From NCBI GenBank assembly GCA_040218145.1, contig JAVJQK010000128.1, positions 124,001 to 188,000 of the forward strand: DNA of 64,000 nt, given 5' to 3'. The notes under the pieces were generated by a model. The model was not told where the DNA came from. It did not search any database and saw nothing but the letters and a program-made list of their open reading frames with translations. The DNA comes from Sandaracinaceae bacterium (GTDB lineage: Bacteria > Myxococcota_A > Polyangia > Polyangiales > Sandaracinaceae). Shown in pieces: positions 8,431-17,236 of the stretch. A program made the translations under genes and the position numbers. Every line of letters begins with the position of its first letter. The stretch's first letter is position 1.

Positions 8431-9075
8431 TCACGCTCGGGCAATCTTCAGGTGGCGCCTCCAGCTCCGCCGCTCGACGAAGAACGCCGCGACCGCCGCG
8501 AAACCGATCAGGACGAGCACGAGCGTCGTGGGGGAGAGGTAGGCGTGGGCGCGGCGCTCGTGCACGACCACGACGTCCTCGGCTTCGCCATCGAGGTCAC
8601 GCGACAGTTCCCATGACGAGACGCCGGGTGTGATGAGCGGGAGCGCCCCGACCACCTCGAAGGTGCGAGGGCCCAGCCACTCGACCGCCTCGGCGCTCCG
8701 CTCCCCCTCCGTGACCCACTCGACCACCGCGAACTGGCCCGTCCGGATCATGACGTGCGCCGGACCGGGCGCGCTCGGCGACCGCAGCGGCAAGTACACC
8801 GCCTCCACCCGCCCGTTCTCCACCTCGGTGACGGCCCGGCCGAGGTCGGCCACGCAGCCGTGGAGCTCGAGCCGCAGCTCGGGGGGCGGGGACCTGAGCT
8901 CCGCGCAGTCGTAGACGCCGAGCTCCCAGTTCGCGGCCAGGTAAGCGGCGTATCCGAGCGCGCCCACCAGGAAGGCCGCCGCGAGCGCCCCTGCGCCGAT
9001 CGCCCGTCGACGGTGCTTGTCCACCTCGACCCACGCCTGGCGCCTGGCCCTCGTCTCCTGCGTCTCCTCGACCAT
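8431..9075 (-). CDS. Two-TM membrane protein, unknown function
   Basis: About 214 residues. A basic cytoplasmic N-terminus (KHRRRAIGAG) leads into a first membrane helix (about 27-48). A 110-residue extracytoplasmic part holds two Cys (DCAELR, HGCVADLG) that probably form a disulfide. A second helix (about 180-200, TTLVLVLIGFAAVAAFFVE) returns to a basic tail. The topology resembles E3-ubiquitin-ligase-like GIDE/MAPL proteins of bacteria, which also have two helices and a strand-rich loop, but the key motifs are not clear. ATG 9075 or the GTG one codon earlier could be the start. Confidence 0.6.
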   Translation of the reverse strand: MVEETQETRARRQAWVEVDKHRRRAIGAGALAAAFLVGALGYAAYLAANWELGVYDCAELRSPPPELRLELHGCVADLGRAVTEVENGRVEAVYLPLRSPSAPGPAHVMIRTGQFAVVEWVTEGERSAEAVEWLGPRTFEVVGALPLITPGVSSWELSRDLDGEAEDVVVVHERRAHAYLSPTTLVLVLIGFAAVAAFFVERRSWRRHLKIARA

Positions 9076-9106
9076 CACACGAGCCTGTCAGGCTCGGATG
9101 CGAATG

Positions 9107-10870
9107 TCACTCGCCGCGGCGGAGGTGGCGGCCCATCCAGTAGGCGACGCGGAAGTCGACGCCGGGGAAGAGCGAGGTTCCGTCGGCCTCGCGGTTCACG
9201 CGGTAGGGGTCGCTGCGCCAGTGGTAGTTGCTGGGCGGGCGGAGGGCCATCGGCAGCGCCTCCGCCGCGACGAGCTCGTCGCCCCGTCCCACCTCGCCGA
9301 GGAGGGTGAGGGTCGTCTCGCCGTCGATCGCGGTGCAGGTCATCGCGGCGATCTCCGCCTCGTCGCAGTTGATGACCGACTCCTCGAAGAACGGCGCGGC
9401 GGGGAAGCCCGTCAGGCTCGCGAGGCCGCGCGCGTAGGCCGGCTCGCTCACGGCCGAGAGCGGGCGGGTGACGGTGGCGTCGCCGTGCGCGGCCTCGAAG
9501 ACGAAGTCGTAGAAGGTCTGCGCCTGGCTCGACGGCTGACGCTCCGCCCCCTCGGCGCCGTAGAGCGCGCTCGTGCCCTCCGCCACGGCGGAGCGAGCGA
9601 GGTCGTCGCAGAGGTAGCGCTGCGCGAGCCAGAGCCCGGTGAAGGACATGTTGTAGTTGGAGAAGTTCGAGCGGGTGCCCGCGTCGATGAGCGTGGCGTT
9701 CTCGCGCACGATCTCGTGCAGCGCGCGCCGCTCGATCAGCTCCTCGTGGAGGTAGCGCGCGAGCTCCGCGTCGCCCGAGACCCGCGCGAGCACCGCGATG
9801 ATGCCGAGCGCCATCGCGGCGTGCTGCCCGTTGACGCCGCGGCCCGGCAGGTACACCCGGTCGACCGCGTTCTCGTGCAGGTAGGCGTGGAAGGTGAGCC
9901 GCCCGTCCGCGTCGTGGATCTCGAGGTCGTAGCCGTCTTCACCCACCTGCATCAGGGAGTGGCCGATCGCGCGGGCGTCGTCCGCCATGCGCTCGAGGAG
10001 CGCCGCGTCGATGGTCGGGTCCGCGCTCGCGACCTCCCACAGCGCGGCCATGCCGAGCACCCAGCCGATCAGCATGTCGCGGCTGCACGAGTCCTCCCAG
10101 ATGTACTCCGGGTAGAGACCCTCGGCGGAGTTGTCCTCCCGCCAGGTGCCGTTCGTCTTCTCGGCGGGGAGCGGCGCGCCGCTCGCGTCGAACAGGGGCA
10201 CCGTCTCGATGGACGCCGCGCCGGGCACGTCGGTCCGGATGAAGCCCCGCGCGATGACGCCCTCCACGCCGGTGATGGCCGTCGCGCGGTGGTGCGCCTC
10301 GATGGCGGCCAGCACGTGCTCGCGGGCGCGGTCGACGTCCTCGCATGCGGCGCCCGAGTCGCGCAGCGTGGCGTACCGGAACGCGTCGGCGACGGCGCCC
10401 GCGCCTCCATAAGCGCCAGCCACTTTGCGCCACTCCACCATGTCGTGGACGGCGCGGCCCGCGTGCGCCTCGAGATCCCAACCGTCGGTCTCGAGCAGGA
10501 AGGTACGCACCGCCTCTCGGTCCGCCTCGAGCGCCACGCGGACCTCCGTGTTCACCCCCGTGTGCAGCGCGTGGATGGCGTGGAACTGCCGGTCGCGCCG
10601 GCGCGCCTCCGCGTCGAGCGCCGCGTCGTAGCCAGGGTCGCCAGGGCCGGGGAGGAGCGATCCCAGCGCGCTCGGGCCGCTCCCGCACGCGGGCGGTGAG
10701 ACGGCGGGGAGCGCCTCGCACGTCGGCATGGGCCGAGGCGGCGCGTCCGGCGGCGGGGTCGAGGCGTCGAGCGCCGCGTCGGACCCCACGGCCGCGTCCG
10801 GGGCGTCGCCTCCATCACACGCCGACACCAGGAGCAAGGCCAGCGCCCAGCGGAGAGCCGAAGAAGCCAT
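9107..10870 (-). CDS. Large lipoprotein, possible alpha/alpha-toroid fold
   Basis: A 587-residue exported protein: signal and lipobox (ALLLVSAC, Cys19), then a linker GGDAPDAAVGSDAALDAS typical of Polyangia lipoproteins. The mature part is rich in helices with repeated aromatic/Trp-bearing segments (EYIWEDSCSRDMLIGWVLGM, YLHENAVDRVYLPGRG, NFSNYNMSFTGLWLAQRYL). Those read like the inner helices of an (alpha/alpha) toroid, as in glycoside hydrolases, polysaccharide lyases or lanthionine cyclases. I cannot point to a catalytic motif, so the function is open. Several Cys pairs support a location outside the cytoplasm. Confidence 0.65.
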   Translation of the reverse strand: MASSALRWALALLLVSACDGGDAPDAAVGSDAALDASTPPPDAPPRPMPTCEALPAVSPPACGSGPSALGSLLPGPGDPGYDAALDAEARRRDRQFHAIHALHTGVNTEVRVALEADREAVRTFLLETDGWDLEAHAGRAVHDMVEWRKVAGAYGGAGAVADAFRYATLRDSGAACEDVDRAREHVLAAIEAHHRATAITGVEGVIARGFIRTDVPGAASIETVPLFDASGAPLPAEKTNGTWREDNSAEGLYPEYIWEDSCSRDMLIGWVLGMAALWEVASADPTIDAALLERMADDARAIGHSLMQVGEDGYDLEIHDADGRLTFHAYLHENAVDRVYLPGRGVNGQHAAMALGIIAVLARVSGDAELARYLHEELIERRALHEIVRENATLIDAGTRSNFSNYNMSFTGLWLAQRYLCDDLARSAVAEGTSALYGAEGAERQPSSQAQTFYDFVFEAAHGDATVTRPLSAVSEPAYARGLASLTGFPAAPFFEESVINCDEAEIAAMTCTAIDGETTLTLLGEVGRGDELVAAEALPMALRPPSNYHWRSDPYRVNREADGTSLFPGVDFRVAYWMGRHLRRGE

Positions 10871-10985
10871 CGGCCGACTCTACGCAAAGCCCGCGTCGGG
10901 CGCACTCGGTGCGTGCTCGCGGGCCCCGTCCGCGCGAACGATCCGGATGGCACGACGGCTGCTCCGAGCGTCGACGGGGGGAAAC

Positions 10986-11708
10986 ATGGGAGAACACAGG
11001 CTGGGCTTCGAGGCGGTGGCCGTGGGCATCGTCGCCTTCGCGCTGCTGATGGGCTGTGACTCCGAGGATCCCGGCGTGCCGGAGTCCTTCGAGCTGCTCG
11101 ACGGGGCTGTCTGCGACGCCGCCAACGGCCGCTTCACGCGTGAAGTCGACCACCCCTACTTCCCGCTCGCGGTCGGGAGTGAGTGGGTGCTCGAGGGGGT
11201 GGAGGAGGGCACACCGATCCGGATCGAGATCACGGTGCTCGAGCGGACCGAGGTCGTGTCCGGCGTGGTCACGCGGGTCGTCGAGTCGGTGGAGTTCGAG
11301 GGCGGCGCGCTCGTCGAGATCTCCAACAACTACTTCGTGCAGGCCGAGGACGGCACGGTCTGCTACTGGGGCGAGGAGGTCGACAACTACGAGGACGGGG
11401 TGGTCGTCGACAACGAAGGCTCCTGGCGCGCGGACGAGCCGGGCCACGCGGGCGGGATCCTGATGCCGGGCGACGTCCGACCGCGCGTGCGCTTCTTCCA
11501 GGAGCGCGCGCCGGGGATCGCGGAGGACATGTCGGCGATCCTGGACGTGGAGCTGGAGGTGCAGCTGCCGATCGGGGAGCTCGAGGAGGTCGTCTGGGCG
11601 CGCGACTGGAACCCGCTCGAGGGGCAGTCGAGCGCGGACGGAGACGACAAGTGGTTCGCGCCCGGCTTCGGGCTGGTCGCGGACGGCGCGGCCCTGCGGG
11701 TGGAGTGA
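10986..11708 (+). CDS. Lipoprotein, unknown function
   Basis: ATG 10986 follows a GGGGGG run with 4 bases between, and gives MGEHRLGFEAVAVGIVAFALLMGC with lipobox Cys24. An in-frame ATG at 10947 would add a basic extension. The mature domain begins FTREVDHPYFPLAVGSEWVLEG, a pattern shared by many myxobacterial and actinobacterial exported proteins in which a PxxPLxxGxxWxY motif opens a beta-rich domain. A second part ends WFAPGFGLVADG, matching the usual closing 'wfaPGvGlV' of the same domain. Probably an envelope beta-barrel-like or lipocalin-like module. Ligand unknown. Confidence 0.7.
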   Translation: MGEHRLGFEAVAVGIVAFALLMGCDSEDPGVPESFELLDGAVCDAANGRFTREVDHPYFPLAVGSEWVLEGVEEGTPIRIEITVLERTEVVSGVVTRVVESVEFEGGALVEISNNYFVQAEDGTVCYWGEEVDNYEDGVVVDNEGSWRADEPGHAGGILMPGDVRPRVRFFQERAPGIAEDMSAILDVELEVQLPIGELEEVVWARDWNPLEGQSSADGDDKWFAPGFGLVADGAALRVE

Positions 11709-11711
11709 GCC

Positions 11712-12146
11712 TCAGGCTCCGTGGAGCGCGGTCATCTTCAGGTCGAATAGCATCCAGAACGCGACCTGCGGGTCGGTGCTGAAGAACGGGTGCGTACGGT
11801 CGCGGCGGTAGCGCTCCGGTCGACGCGCTTCGCTCGGGCGGTCCGGGTCGTCGAGGTTGATCAGGTGCATCGACCAGTCGTCGAAGCGGCGCCCCTGGAT
11901 CAGCGAGTAGTCGACGAGGCGCACCTGATCGTGGCGCGCGTCCTTGACGATGCGCGCGAAGGTGTCGCTCACCGCGTCCCCCTCGCCCTCGAGCACCTGC
12001 ATGAAGTGGCCGCCGCCGAAGCAGAGCAGCCCGGTGATCCCGTTCGCCTCGTTGTTCGGCTTCGCCGCGTCGAGGATCGCCATCGTGTCGCGGAGGGTCA
12101 GCTTGCGCGTCGCGCGGCTGACGTAGATGAGCTGAGAGAGCGCCAC
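11712..12146 (-). CDS. Single-domain BLUF photoreceptor
   Basis: GTG 12146 is chosen because the BLUF domain begins immediately (ALSQLIYVSRA) and the gene upstream ends at 12167. The flavin-binding residues are all present: Tyr8, Asn32, Gln50 (FMQVLEG), Trp91 and Met93 (DDWSM). Their spacing, Tyr +24 Asn, +42 Gln, +83 Trp, +85 Met, equals that of AppA (Tyr21, Asn45, Gln63, Trp104, Met106). So it should bind FAD and sense blue light by the Tyr-Gln hydrogen-bond switch. After the domain there is only a 45-residue tail with an amphipathic helix (QVAFWMLFDLKMTAL), so it must signal through a partner. No obvious partner is adjacent; it ends 4 bases after a convergent lipoprotein gene. Confidence 0.9.
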   Translation of the reverse strand: MALSQLIYVSRATRKLTLRDTMAILDAAKPNNEANGITGLLCFGGGHFMQVLEGEGDAVSDTFARIVKDARHDQVRLVDYSLIQGRRFDDWSMHLINLDDPDRPSEARRPERYRRDRTHPFFSTDPQVAFWMLFDLKMTALHGA

Positions 12147-12166
12147 GGGGTTAGCGTACCGCGTCC

Positions 12167-13270
12167 TCACCAGCGAATGGCGACCTCGTCGACGCGCACG
12201 CGGGTCCCGGAGGGGGTGAGGCAGCCGAACCGGAAGCCCGTCACGTCGTCCCCGGTCGCGGTGTCGTAGTCGAGCCTCTCTCCGGCCGCCCCGAGCCGGT
12301 GGAGGGGGAACTGGATGAGGTGATACGCGCCGTCTTGTCGGGGCACCAGAGGCTCGTGGTTCCACGCGCTGTCAGCCCCGCCGCCGACGTTGACGCCGAT
12401 CACGCACCAGAAGGAGGGCTCGACCGCGTCGACGGCCACCGCCATCTCCACGTACGCGAGCTCGTAGTTTCCGGCCCAGAAGTCGAGCCGCCTCGATCGG
12501 ATGTCTTGCCAGCGCACGATCTCGTAGCAGAGCGAAGCCGTGCAGTCGTACTCGTAAGCGAGGTGGTGAGTCCCGGCGTAGGGGGACTCCATCGAGTGCG
12601 CGATGTCGCCGGGGAAGGGGTAGCCAGTCGGACGCTCGTCCGAGAACAGCACCAGCCCGTCGATGGGCGCCGCGTTCGTCATGGTGGTGACGATGTTGCT
12701 GCGCGACGCGTGCCCGGCGAGGTCGGTCGCGACGAGCTGCGCGACGTAGCGCGTGCCCGGCGTGTGCGCGTCGGTGAAGACCGAGGTGATCAGGTGCATT
12801 CCAGTCATGACCCGCGGGCGGTACAGCTCTCCGAGGCTCGCGCGCTCCGCGCTGTCGATCACGCGCGCCGTCCCCGACCGGGACCGCAGGTCGTCCTCGT
12901 TCTCCGCGATCACCAGCGTCAGCTCGTTGAACTGCGAAAGGTCGCCGGACAGCGTCCACGTCCAGTGCAGGCTGTTCGGGGTCTGCCAGTCGGACTGGAA
13001 GGTCTCGACCCGGACCTGTCCTTCGGGAAGGCCCGCGTCCGACTCCCCCGCATCCGATTCGCCGGCGTCGCGCGTCGGGGCTGGCGGGTCGACGCCCGCG
13101 TCGAGGGGCCCCGCGTCGCGCACGAGCGCCCTCGGGACGCACTGCTCCGAGACGCAGACGAACGCCGGGGCGCAGGGACATTCCTTGTCGGAGAGATCCA
13201 GCTGCGGGTTGCAGCCGGCGATCCCACCGAGCGCAGCGAGCCAGAGGAGGAGCGTTCGGGGCATCGCCAT
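12167..13270 (-). CDS. Lipoprotein, paralogue of the next gene upstream
   Basis: 367 residues: signal and lipobox (LGGIAGC), then NPQLDLSDKECPCAPAFVCVSEQCVP, a small Cys cluster, then a linker with repeats of DAGESDAG, then a C-terminal domain. The same order and many identical strings (SDWQTPNSLHW, LTLVIAENE, RVIDSAERASLG, RYVAQL, RVRVDEVAIRW) occur in the protein of 13317-14366, so the two arose by tandem duplication. The C-terminal 170 residues (THHLAYEY..., AYVEMAVAVDAVEPSFW) look like a beta-jelly-roll of carbohydrate-binding type, and the middle like a fibronectin-III-like domain. No enzyme motif seen. Confidence 0.75.
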   Translation of the reverse strand: MAMPRTLLLWLAALGGIAGCNPQLDLSDKECPCAPAFVCVSEQCVPRALVRDAGPLDAGVDPPAPTRDAGESDAGESDAGLPEGQVRVETFQSDWQTPNSLHWTWTLSGDLSQFNELTLVIAENEDDLRSRSGTARVIDSAERASLGELYRPRVMTGMHLITSVFTDAHTPGTRYVAQLVATDLAGHASRSNIVTTMTNAAPIDGLVLFSDERPTGYPFPGDIAHSMESPYAGTHHLAYEYDCTASLCYEIVRWQDIRSRRLDFWAGNYELAYVEMAVAVDAVEPSFWCVIGVNVGGGADSAWNHEPLVPRQDGAYHLIQFPLHRLGAAGERLDYDTATGDDVTGFRFGCLTPSGTRVRVDEVAIRW

Positions 13271-13316
13271 CAGTGTGGCGCACGCGAGCCAGATCCCCCG
13301 ATTATCTCCGCTGATC

Positions 13317-14366
13317 TCACCAGCGGATGGCGACCTCGTCGATGCGCACGCGGGTCCCGACGGGGAAGATCGCGCCGAGCCGGAAGCCGTTGACCGAGCG
13401 CGCGGCGAGGTGCTCGAAGGTGAGCGACTCTCCGCCGCGATCGAGCACCCGGAGCGGGACCTGGATGATGTGGTAGCCGTCGCCGTAGCGCGGCACGAAG
13501 GGCTTGAAGAGCCAGGTCTCGTCGGGCCCCTCGACGTGGAGGTTGATGCCGATCTCGGACCAGAAGGACGGCTCGACCGCGTCGATCTCGACCGCCATCT
13601 CGAGGTAGGCGAGCCCGAACGAGCCGCCCGTGAAGGCGGGCGCGCCCGCGCGCAGGTCCTGCCATCGGATGTTCTCGAAGCAGAGGGGCTCGCCCCCCGG
13701 GCACTCGGTCTGCACGTACTCGATGTGATGCGTGCCCTCGTGCGGCGCCTCGGTGGAGAGCGTGACCGGCGGCACCTCGGGCAGCGGGTAGCCGCGCGGC
13801 CGATCGTCGGAGAACAGCACGAGCCCGGCGCCGGGGAGGGGCGCGATCGTGGTCGTCGCGGGCGCGATGTTGCTACGGGAGGTGTTGCCCAGGCTGTCGG
13901 TCGCGATCATCTGCGCGACGTAGCGCGTGTTCGGGGTGTGCTGATCGGTGAAGACGGAATCCACGAGGTCCTCCTCCCCGCTCGTGCGCCGCCGGTAGTA
14001 GACCCCCAGGCTCGCTCGCTCGGTCCGGTCGATGACGCGCGCGGTGCCCGTCTGCGCGAGGAGATCCTCTTCGTTCTCCGCGATGACGAGGGTCAGCTCG
14101 GCGAAGTCGGCCTGCTCGCCGACCAGGGTCCAGCGCCAGTGCAGGCTGTTCGGCGTCTGCCAGTCGGAGCGGAGCCCGGTGATCTGGATCAGCCCCGCGG
14201 GCCCACCGGCGTCTCCGCCCGACAGCCCCGGAACACACAGGTCGTCGACGCAGAAGAAGCCCGGCGCGCAGGGGCACGGCTTGTTGGAGAGATCGAGCTG
14301 GGGGGCGCACCCGGGCAGCAGGACCAGGAAGACGAGCGCACAGAAGAGAGCGAGCGAGGAGCGCAT
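13317..14366 (-). CDS. Lipoprotein, tandem paralogue
   Basis: 349 residues with lipobox (LLPGC) followed by APQLDLSNKPCPCAPGFF and CVDDLCVPG, a Cys cluster that matches its neighbour at 12167-13270. Its linker is much shorter. The fibronectin-III-like part (SDWQTPNSLHWRWTLVGEQ, LTLVIAENEEDLL) and the jelly-roll-like C-terminus ending GTRVRIDEVAIRW are shared with the paralogue. The intergenic gap is 46 bases, so both could be one transcription unit, also with the STAND regulator gene upstream (14407). I infer surface-exposed sugar- or protein-binding lipoproteins. Confidence 0.75.
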   Translation of the reverse strand: MRSSLALFCALVFLVLLPGCAPQLDLSNKPCPCAPGFFCVDDLCVPGLSGGDAGGPAGLIQITGLRSDWQTPNSLHWRWTLVGEQADFAELTLVIAENEEDLLAQTGTARVIDRTERASLGVYYRRRTSGEEDLVDSVFTDQHTPNTRYVAQMIATDSLGNTSRSNIAPATTTIAPLPGAGLVLFSDDRPRGYPLPEVPPVTLSTEAPHEGTHHIEYVQTECPGGEPLCFENIRWQDLRAGAPAFTGGSFGLAYLEMAVEIDAVEPSFWSEIGINLHVEGPDETWLFKPFVPRYGDGYHIIQVPLRVLDRGGESLTFEHLAARSVNGFRLGAIFPVGTRVRIDEVAIRW

Positions 14367-14406
14367 GCGACCACGCTAGCACTGCGACCGTGCGATGGCC
14401 GACGGC

Positions 14407-17211
14407 TCAGCCGGCTCGCGTGGCGCGGCGCACCACGCCCCCGAGCCGGTAGCCGGTGTCGGTGGTGAGCAGGCGCTCCGGCCGCGACGAGTCGTCTTCG
14501 ATGGTCTGGCGCAGCTTGCGGATCGAGACGTGCAGCTTCGCGTCGTGCCGGCCCGGGTGGTACTCGCGCTCGTCCCACGCGGCGAGCACGAGCTCCTCCT
14601 TGGAGGCCGTGCCCCCGCCCTCGAGCAAGGTGACCAGCACGCGCCAGAGGAGCGCGCGGCTCGAGAGATCCACGCCCGCGCCGGCGCTCGTCCAGACCCG
14701 CTGCACCCGGTCGTCGAGGCCCCAGCCGGCCTCCCAGCCGGCCCCGCGCGCGAGCACCGTCTCCACGCGCAGCCCGGTGTGCGCACGCAGGGCGCCCACG
14801 ACGGCGTCGTCGACTTCGTCCATCGCCGGCGCGCCCCCGAGCAGCGCGCGCGCCCGCCGCGCGACCCGCGGGGCGACCCGCTCCTCGGCCGCCAGGCGCT
14901 CGAGGGTGGACGGGTCGTCGGCCGAGAGCACCAGCTCCGCGCAAGCCCGCCAGCGCTCGGAGCCCATCCAGCCTGCCAGGTCCGCGAGCGCGGCGGCGCG
15001 ATCCGGGAGCTCGCTCCAGAGCCCTCCGCAGACGGCCGCGTCGCAGCCGAGGGCCATCGCGCGCGCCTGCAGGAGGCGCTGCTCCGCGAGGGCGGCCTCG
15101 CGGGCCGCGTTGTCGGCGTGCTCGAGGGCGCGCCCCGGATGCCCCGCCGCGAGGGCCGCGCGCCCGGCCGCGATGCGCTCGTGCACGCGGTGACGCGCGG
15201 TGGCGCTCTCGGCGCTCTCCCCGGTCAGCCACGCGAGCTCGATCGCCTCCGGGGCGAGGTCGATGGACGCGATCGAGGGCGGCGGCGTCGCCCGCTCGGA
15301 CGCGAGGCGCCAGGCCAGCGCGCTCACCCGCGCGTGACAGCGTCGATCGACCGGCTCGGCCTCGCGCGCGGCCACGTCCAGCCGCGCCTCGAGCCCCTCG
15401 AGCTCACCCACCGCGAGCGCCCGCCCCGCGTCCAGCTCGAGCACGAAGGGGCGGAGCAGCGACGGCGCGCGGGAGTACGGCCGCACCAGATCGAGGATCG
15501 CCGCCGCCTCGACCAGCTCGCCCGCCTCGAGCCGGATGCGCGCGCGCAGGACGAGGGCGCGGCGCGCGACGAGGAGCGACGCCTGGCCGCCGCGGGGCGT
15601 GGCCAGCACGTCCTCGAGCAGCTCGTCCGCGGCGTCGTTCCGTCCCAGCGCCTCGAACGCGGCCGCGAGATCGAGCATCGCCTCCTGCGGGACCTCGTCG
15701 GCCGGAGACGCGCGCCACGCTCCCAGCACGCGATCGGCGGGCGCCCGGTCGCCCATCAGCGCCGCGCGGTACGCGAGCTGCGCGTCGCGCCGGGTGGCGA
15801 ACGGCCCGGACCCCGGCAGCGCCTCCAGGGTGACCCGCGCGCCCTCGAGGTCCAGCAGGTGGAGCGCGCAGCGCGCGGCCAGGAGGTGGGCGTCCGCCGC
15901 GGCCGGCCCGCCGCGACGCGCCGCCGCGCCGGCCTCCCGACGCGCCTGCGCGACGTCCCCCTGCGCGTAGAGGGTCTGGGCCCACGCGAAGCGCTCGGCG
16001 TCGTCCGGCTTCGCGGGCGCGTCCACCGCCGACAGCGCCGTGGCGTTGCCCAGCTCCGCCGCGCAACGGAGCGTCAGCTGCACCAGCTCGGGGTCGCTCA
16101 GCCGCCCGAGGATCTGCCACAGGCGCGGCGCGAGCCCGTGGGCCAGCAGCTCGTCGCCCCGGCCCTTCAGCAGCACACGGAGCGCGGCGAGGTCGGGCAG
16201 CTCCGCGAGCAGGCGGGCCGCCTCCAGCGCCGCGTCGGGATCGTCGCTCGCGCCGAGGGCCTCGGCCGCGGCCCGCGCCGCCTCGGCCCGCCGCGGATCC
16301 ACGCCCGCCTCGAAGAAGAGGCCTCGCAGCACGTCGTGCATGCGGATGCGGCCCTCCGCGTGCTGCACGAGCCCACGCCGCTCGAGCTGCGCCATCGTCG
16401 CGTCGTCCGGGATGGGCGCGAAGCTCGCCACCAGCTCGGTCGGCATCGGCGCGCGCAGCACCGCGAGCCGCTCCAGGAAGGTGGCCGCGCGCGGGGGCAG
16501 CTCCGCCAGCAGCTCGTCACGGGACAGCTCGCGCGCGGTGTCCCCCATCGACACGAGCTGCTGCAGCATCCAGGGCGAGCCCGTGGCCGCCCGCACCGCG
16601 CGCCGCGCCGCGTCCGCCGACTTCGACGGCGCCATCGCCTCCGCGAGCATGAGCAGATCGCGATCCGCCATCGCGCCGAGCTCCAGGCTGTGCCGAGCCA
16701 GCGGCGGGATCGGGCGCCGGCTGGTCGCGATCCACCGGCTGTTGCGCGCGTAGGTCGCCAGCCGCGTCAGCAGCTCCTCGACGCCGTCCGCCTCGCCGTG
16801 GTGCACGTCGTCGAGGACCACGACGCGCGAGGAGGCCTCCGCGAGATCGATCGCGGCCGCGAGCATGGCGTCCGGCTCGCCTCGCAGCGCGTCGATGTCG
16901 AGGTCCGAGCCCTCCGCCGCCGCGAGGAGGCGCACCAGCTGGTAGCGGAGCTGGTCGACCGGCTCGTCGGGGGGCACGCCCACGTAGAGCGCCTGCCCCA
17001 CCCGGTCGGCGTGGCTGGCGTGGAGGGTGGCCAGCACGAGCGCGGTCTTGCCGATCCCGCCGGGCCCCACCACGAGGGTCACGGGGCCGAGCGCGAGGGC
17101 CTCGTCGAGCCGCCGCGTCTCCTCCTCCCGCCCCAGGAACGGCCCTCCGGGGTTGGGCAATCGATGCTCGAGCGGCAGCGGTCGAGGGCGGCCGCTCTTT
17201 CGCCGCGCCAT
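14407..17211 (-). CDS. STAND-type ATPase regulator with winged-helix C-terminus
   Basis: 934 residues. An N-terminal P-loop NTPase of the STAND (MalT/AfsR/NB-ARC-like) class: Walker A GPGGIGKT at 49-56, Walker B VVVLDDVHH at about 131-137, sensor RWIATSRRP at about 160. Then a winged-helix/arm region (PRAATFLERLAVLRAPMP). Residues about 300-830 are Ala/Leu-rich helical repeats of TPR/HEAT kind that would sense a signal or partner. The last 90 residues (SSRALLWRVLVTLLEGG to LLTTDTGYRLGG) are an OmpR/SARP-type DNA-binding winged helix, with the recognition region DAKLHVSIRKLRQTIEDD. So a nucleotide-gated transcription factor. The location of the DNA-binding domain at the C-terminus, as in MalT/LuxR types but with an OmpR-type fold, is notable. 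The gene downstream is a lipoprotein pair it may control. Confidence 0.85.
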   Translation of the reverse strand: MARRKSGRPRPLPLEHRLPNPGGPFLGREEETRRLDEALALGPVTLVVGPGGIGKTALVLATLHASHADRVGQALYVGVPPDEPVDQLRYQLVRLLAAAEGSDLDIDALRGEPDAMLAAAIDLAEASSRVVVLDDVHHGEADGVEELLTRLATYARNSRWIATSRRPIPPLARHSLELGAMADRDLLMLAEAMAPSKSADAARRAVRAATGSPWMLQQLVSMGDTARELSRDELLAELPPRAATFLERLAVLRAPMPTELVASFAPIPDDATMAQLERRGLVQHAEGRIRMHDVLRGLFFEAGVDPRRAEAARAAAEALGASDDPDAALEAARLLAELPDLAALRVLLKGRGDELLAHGLAPRLWQILGRLSDPELVQLTLRCAAELGNATALSAVDAPAKPDDAERFAWAQTLYAQGDVAQARREAGAAARRGGPAAADAHLLAARCALHLLDLEGARVTLEALPGSGPFATRRDAQLAYRAALMGDRAPADRVLGAWRASPADEVPQEAMLDLAAAFEALGRNDAADELLEDVLATPRGGQASLLVARRALVLRARIRLEAGELVEAAAILDLVRPYSRAPSLLRPFVLELDAGRALAVGELEGLEARLDVAAREAEPVDRRCHARVSALAWRLASERATPPPSIASIDLAPEAIELAWLTGESAESATARHRVHERIAAGRAALAAGHPGRALEHADNAAREAALAEQRLLQARAMALGCDAAVCGGLWSELPDRAAALADLAGWMGSERWRACAELVLSADDPSTLERLAAEERVAPRVARRARALLGGAPAMDEVDDAVVGALRAHTGLRVETVLARGAGWEAGWGLDDRVQRVWTSAGAGVDLSSRALLWRVLVTLLEGGGTASKEELVLAAWDEREYHPGRHDAKLHVSIRKLRQTIEDDSSRPERLLTTDTGYRLGGVVRRATRAG

Positions 17212-17236
17212 CGCCCGAGACTATCCGCCCCGGGCG

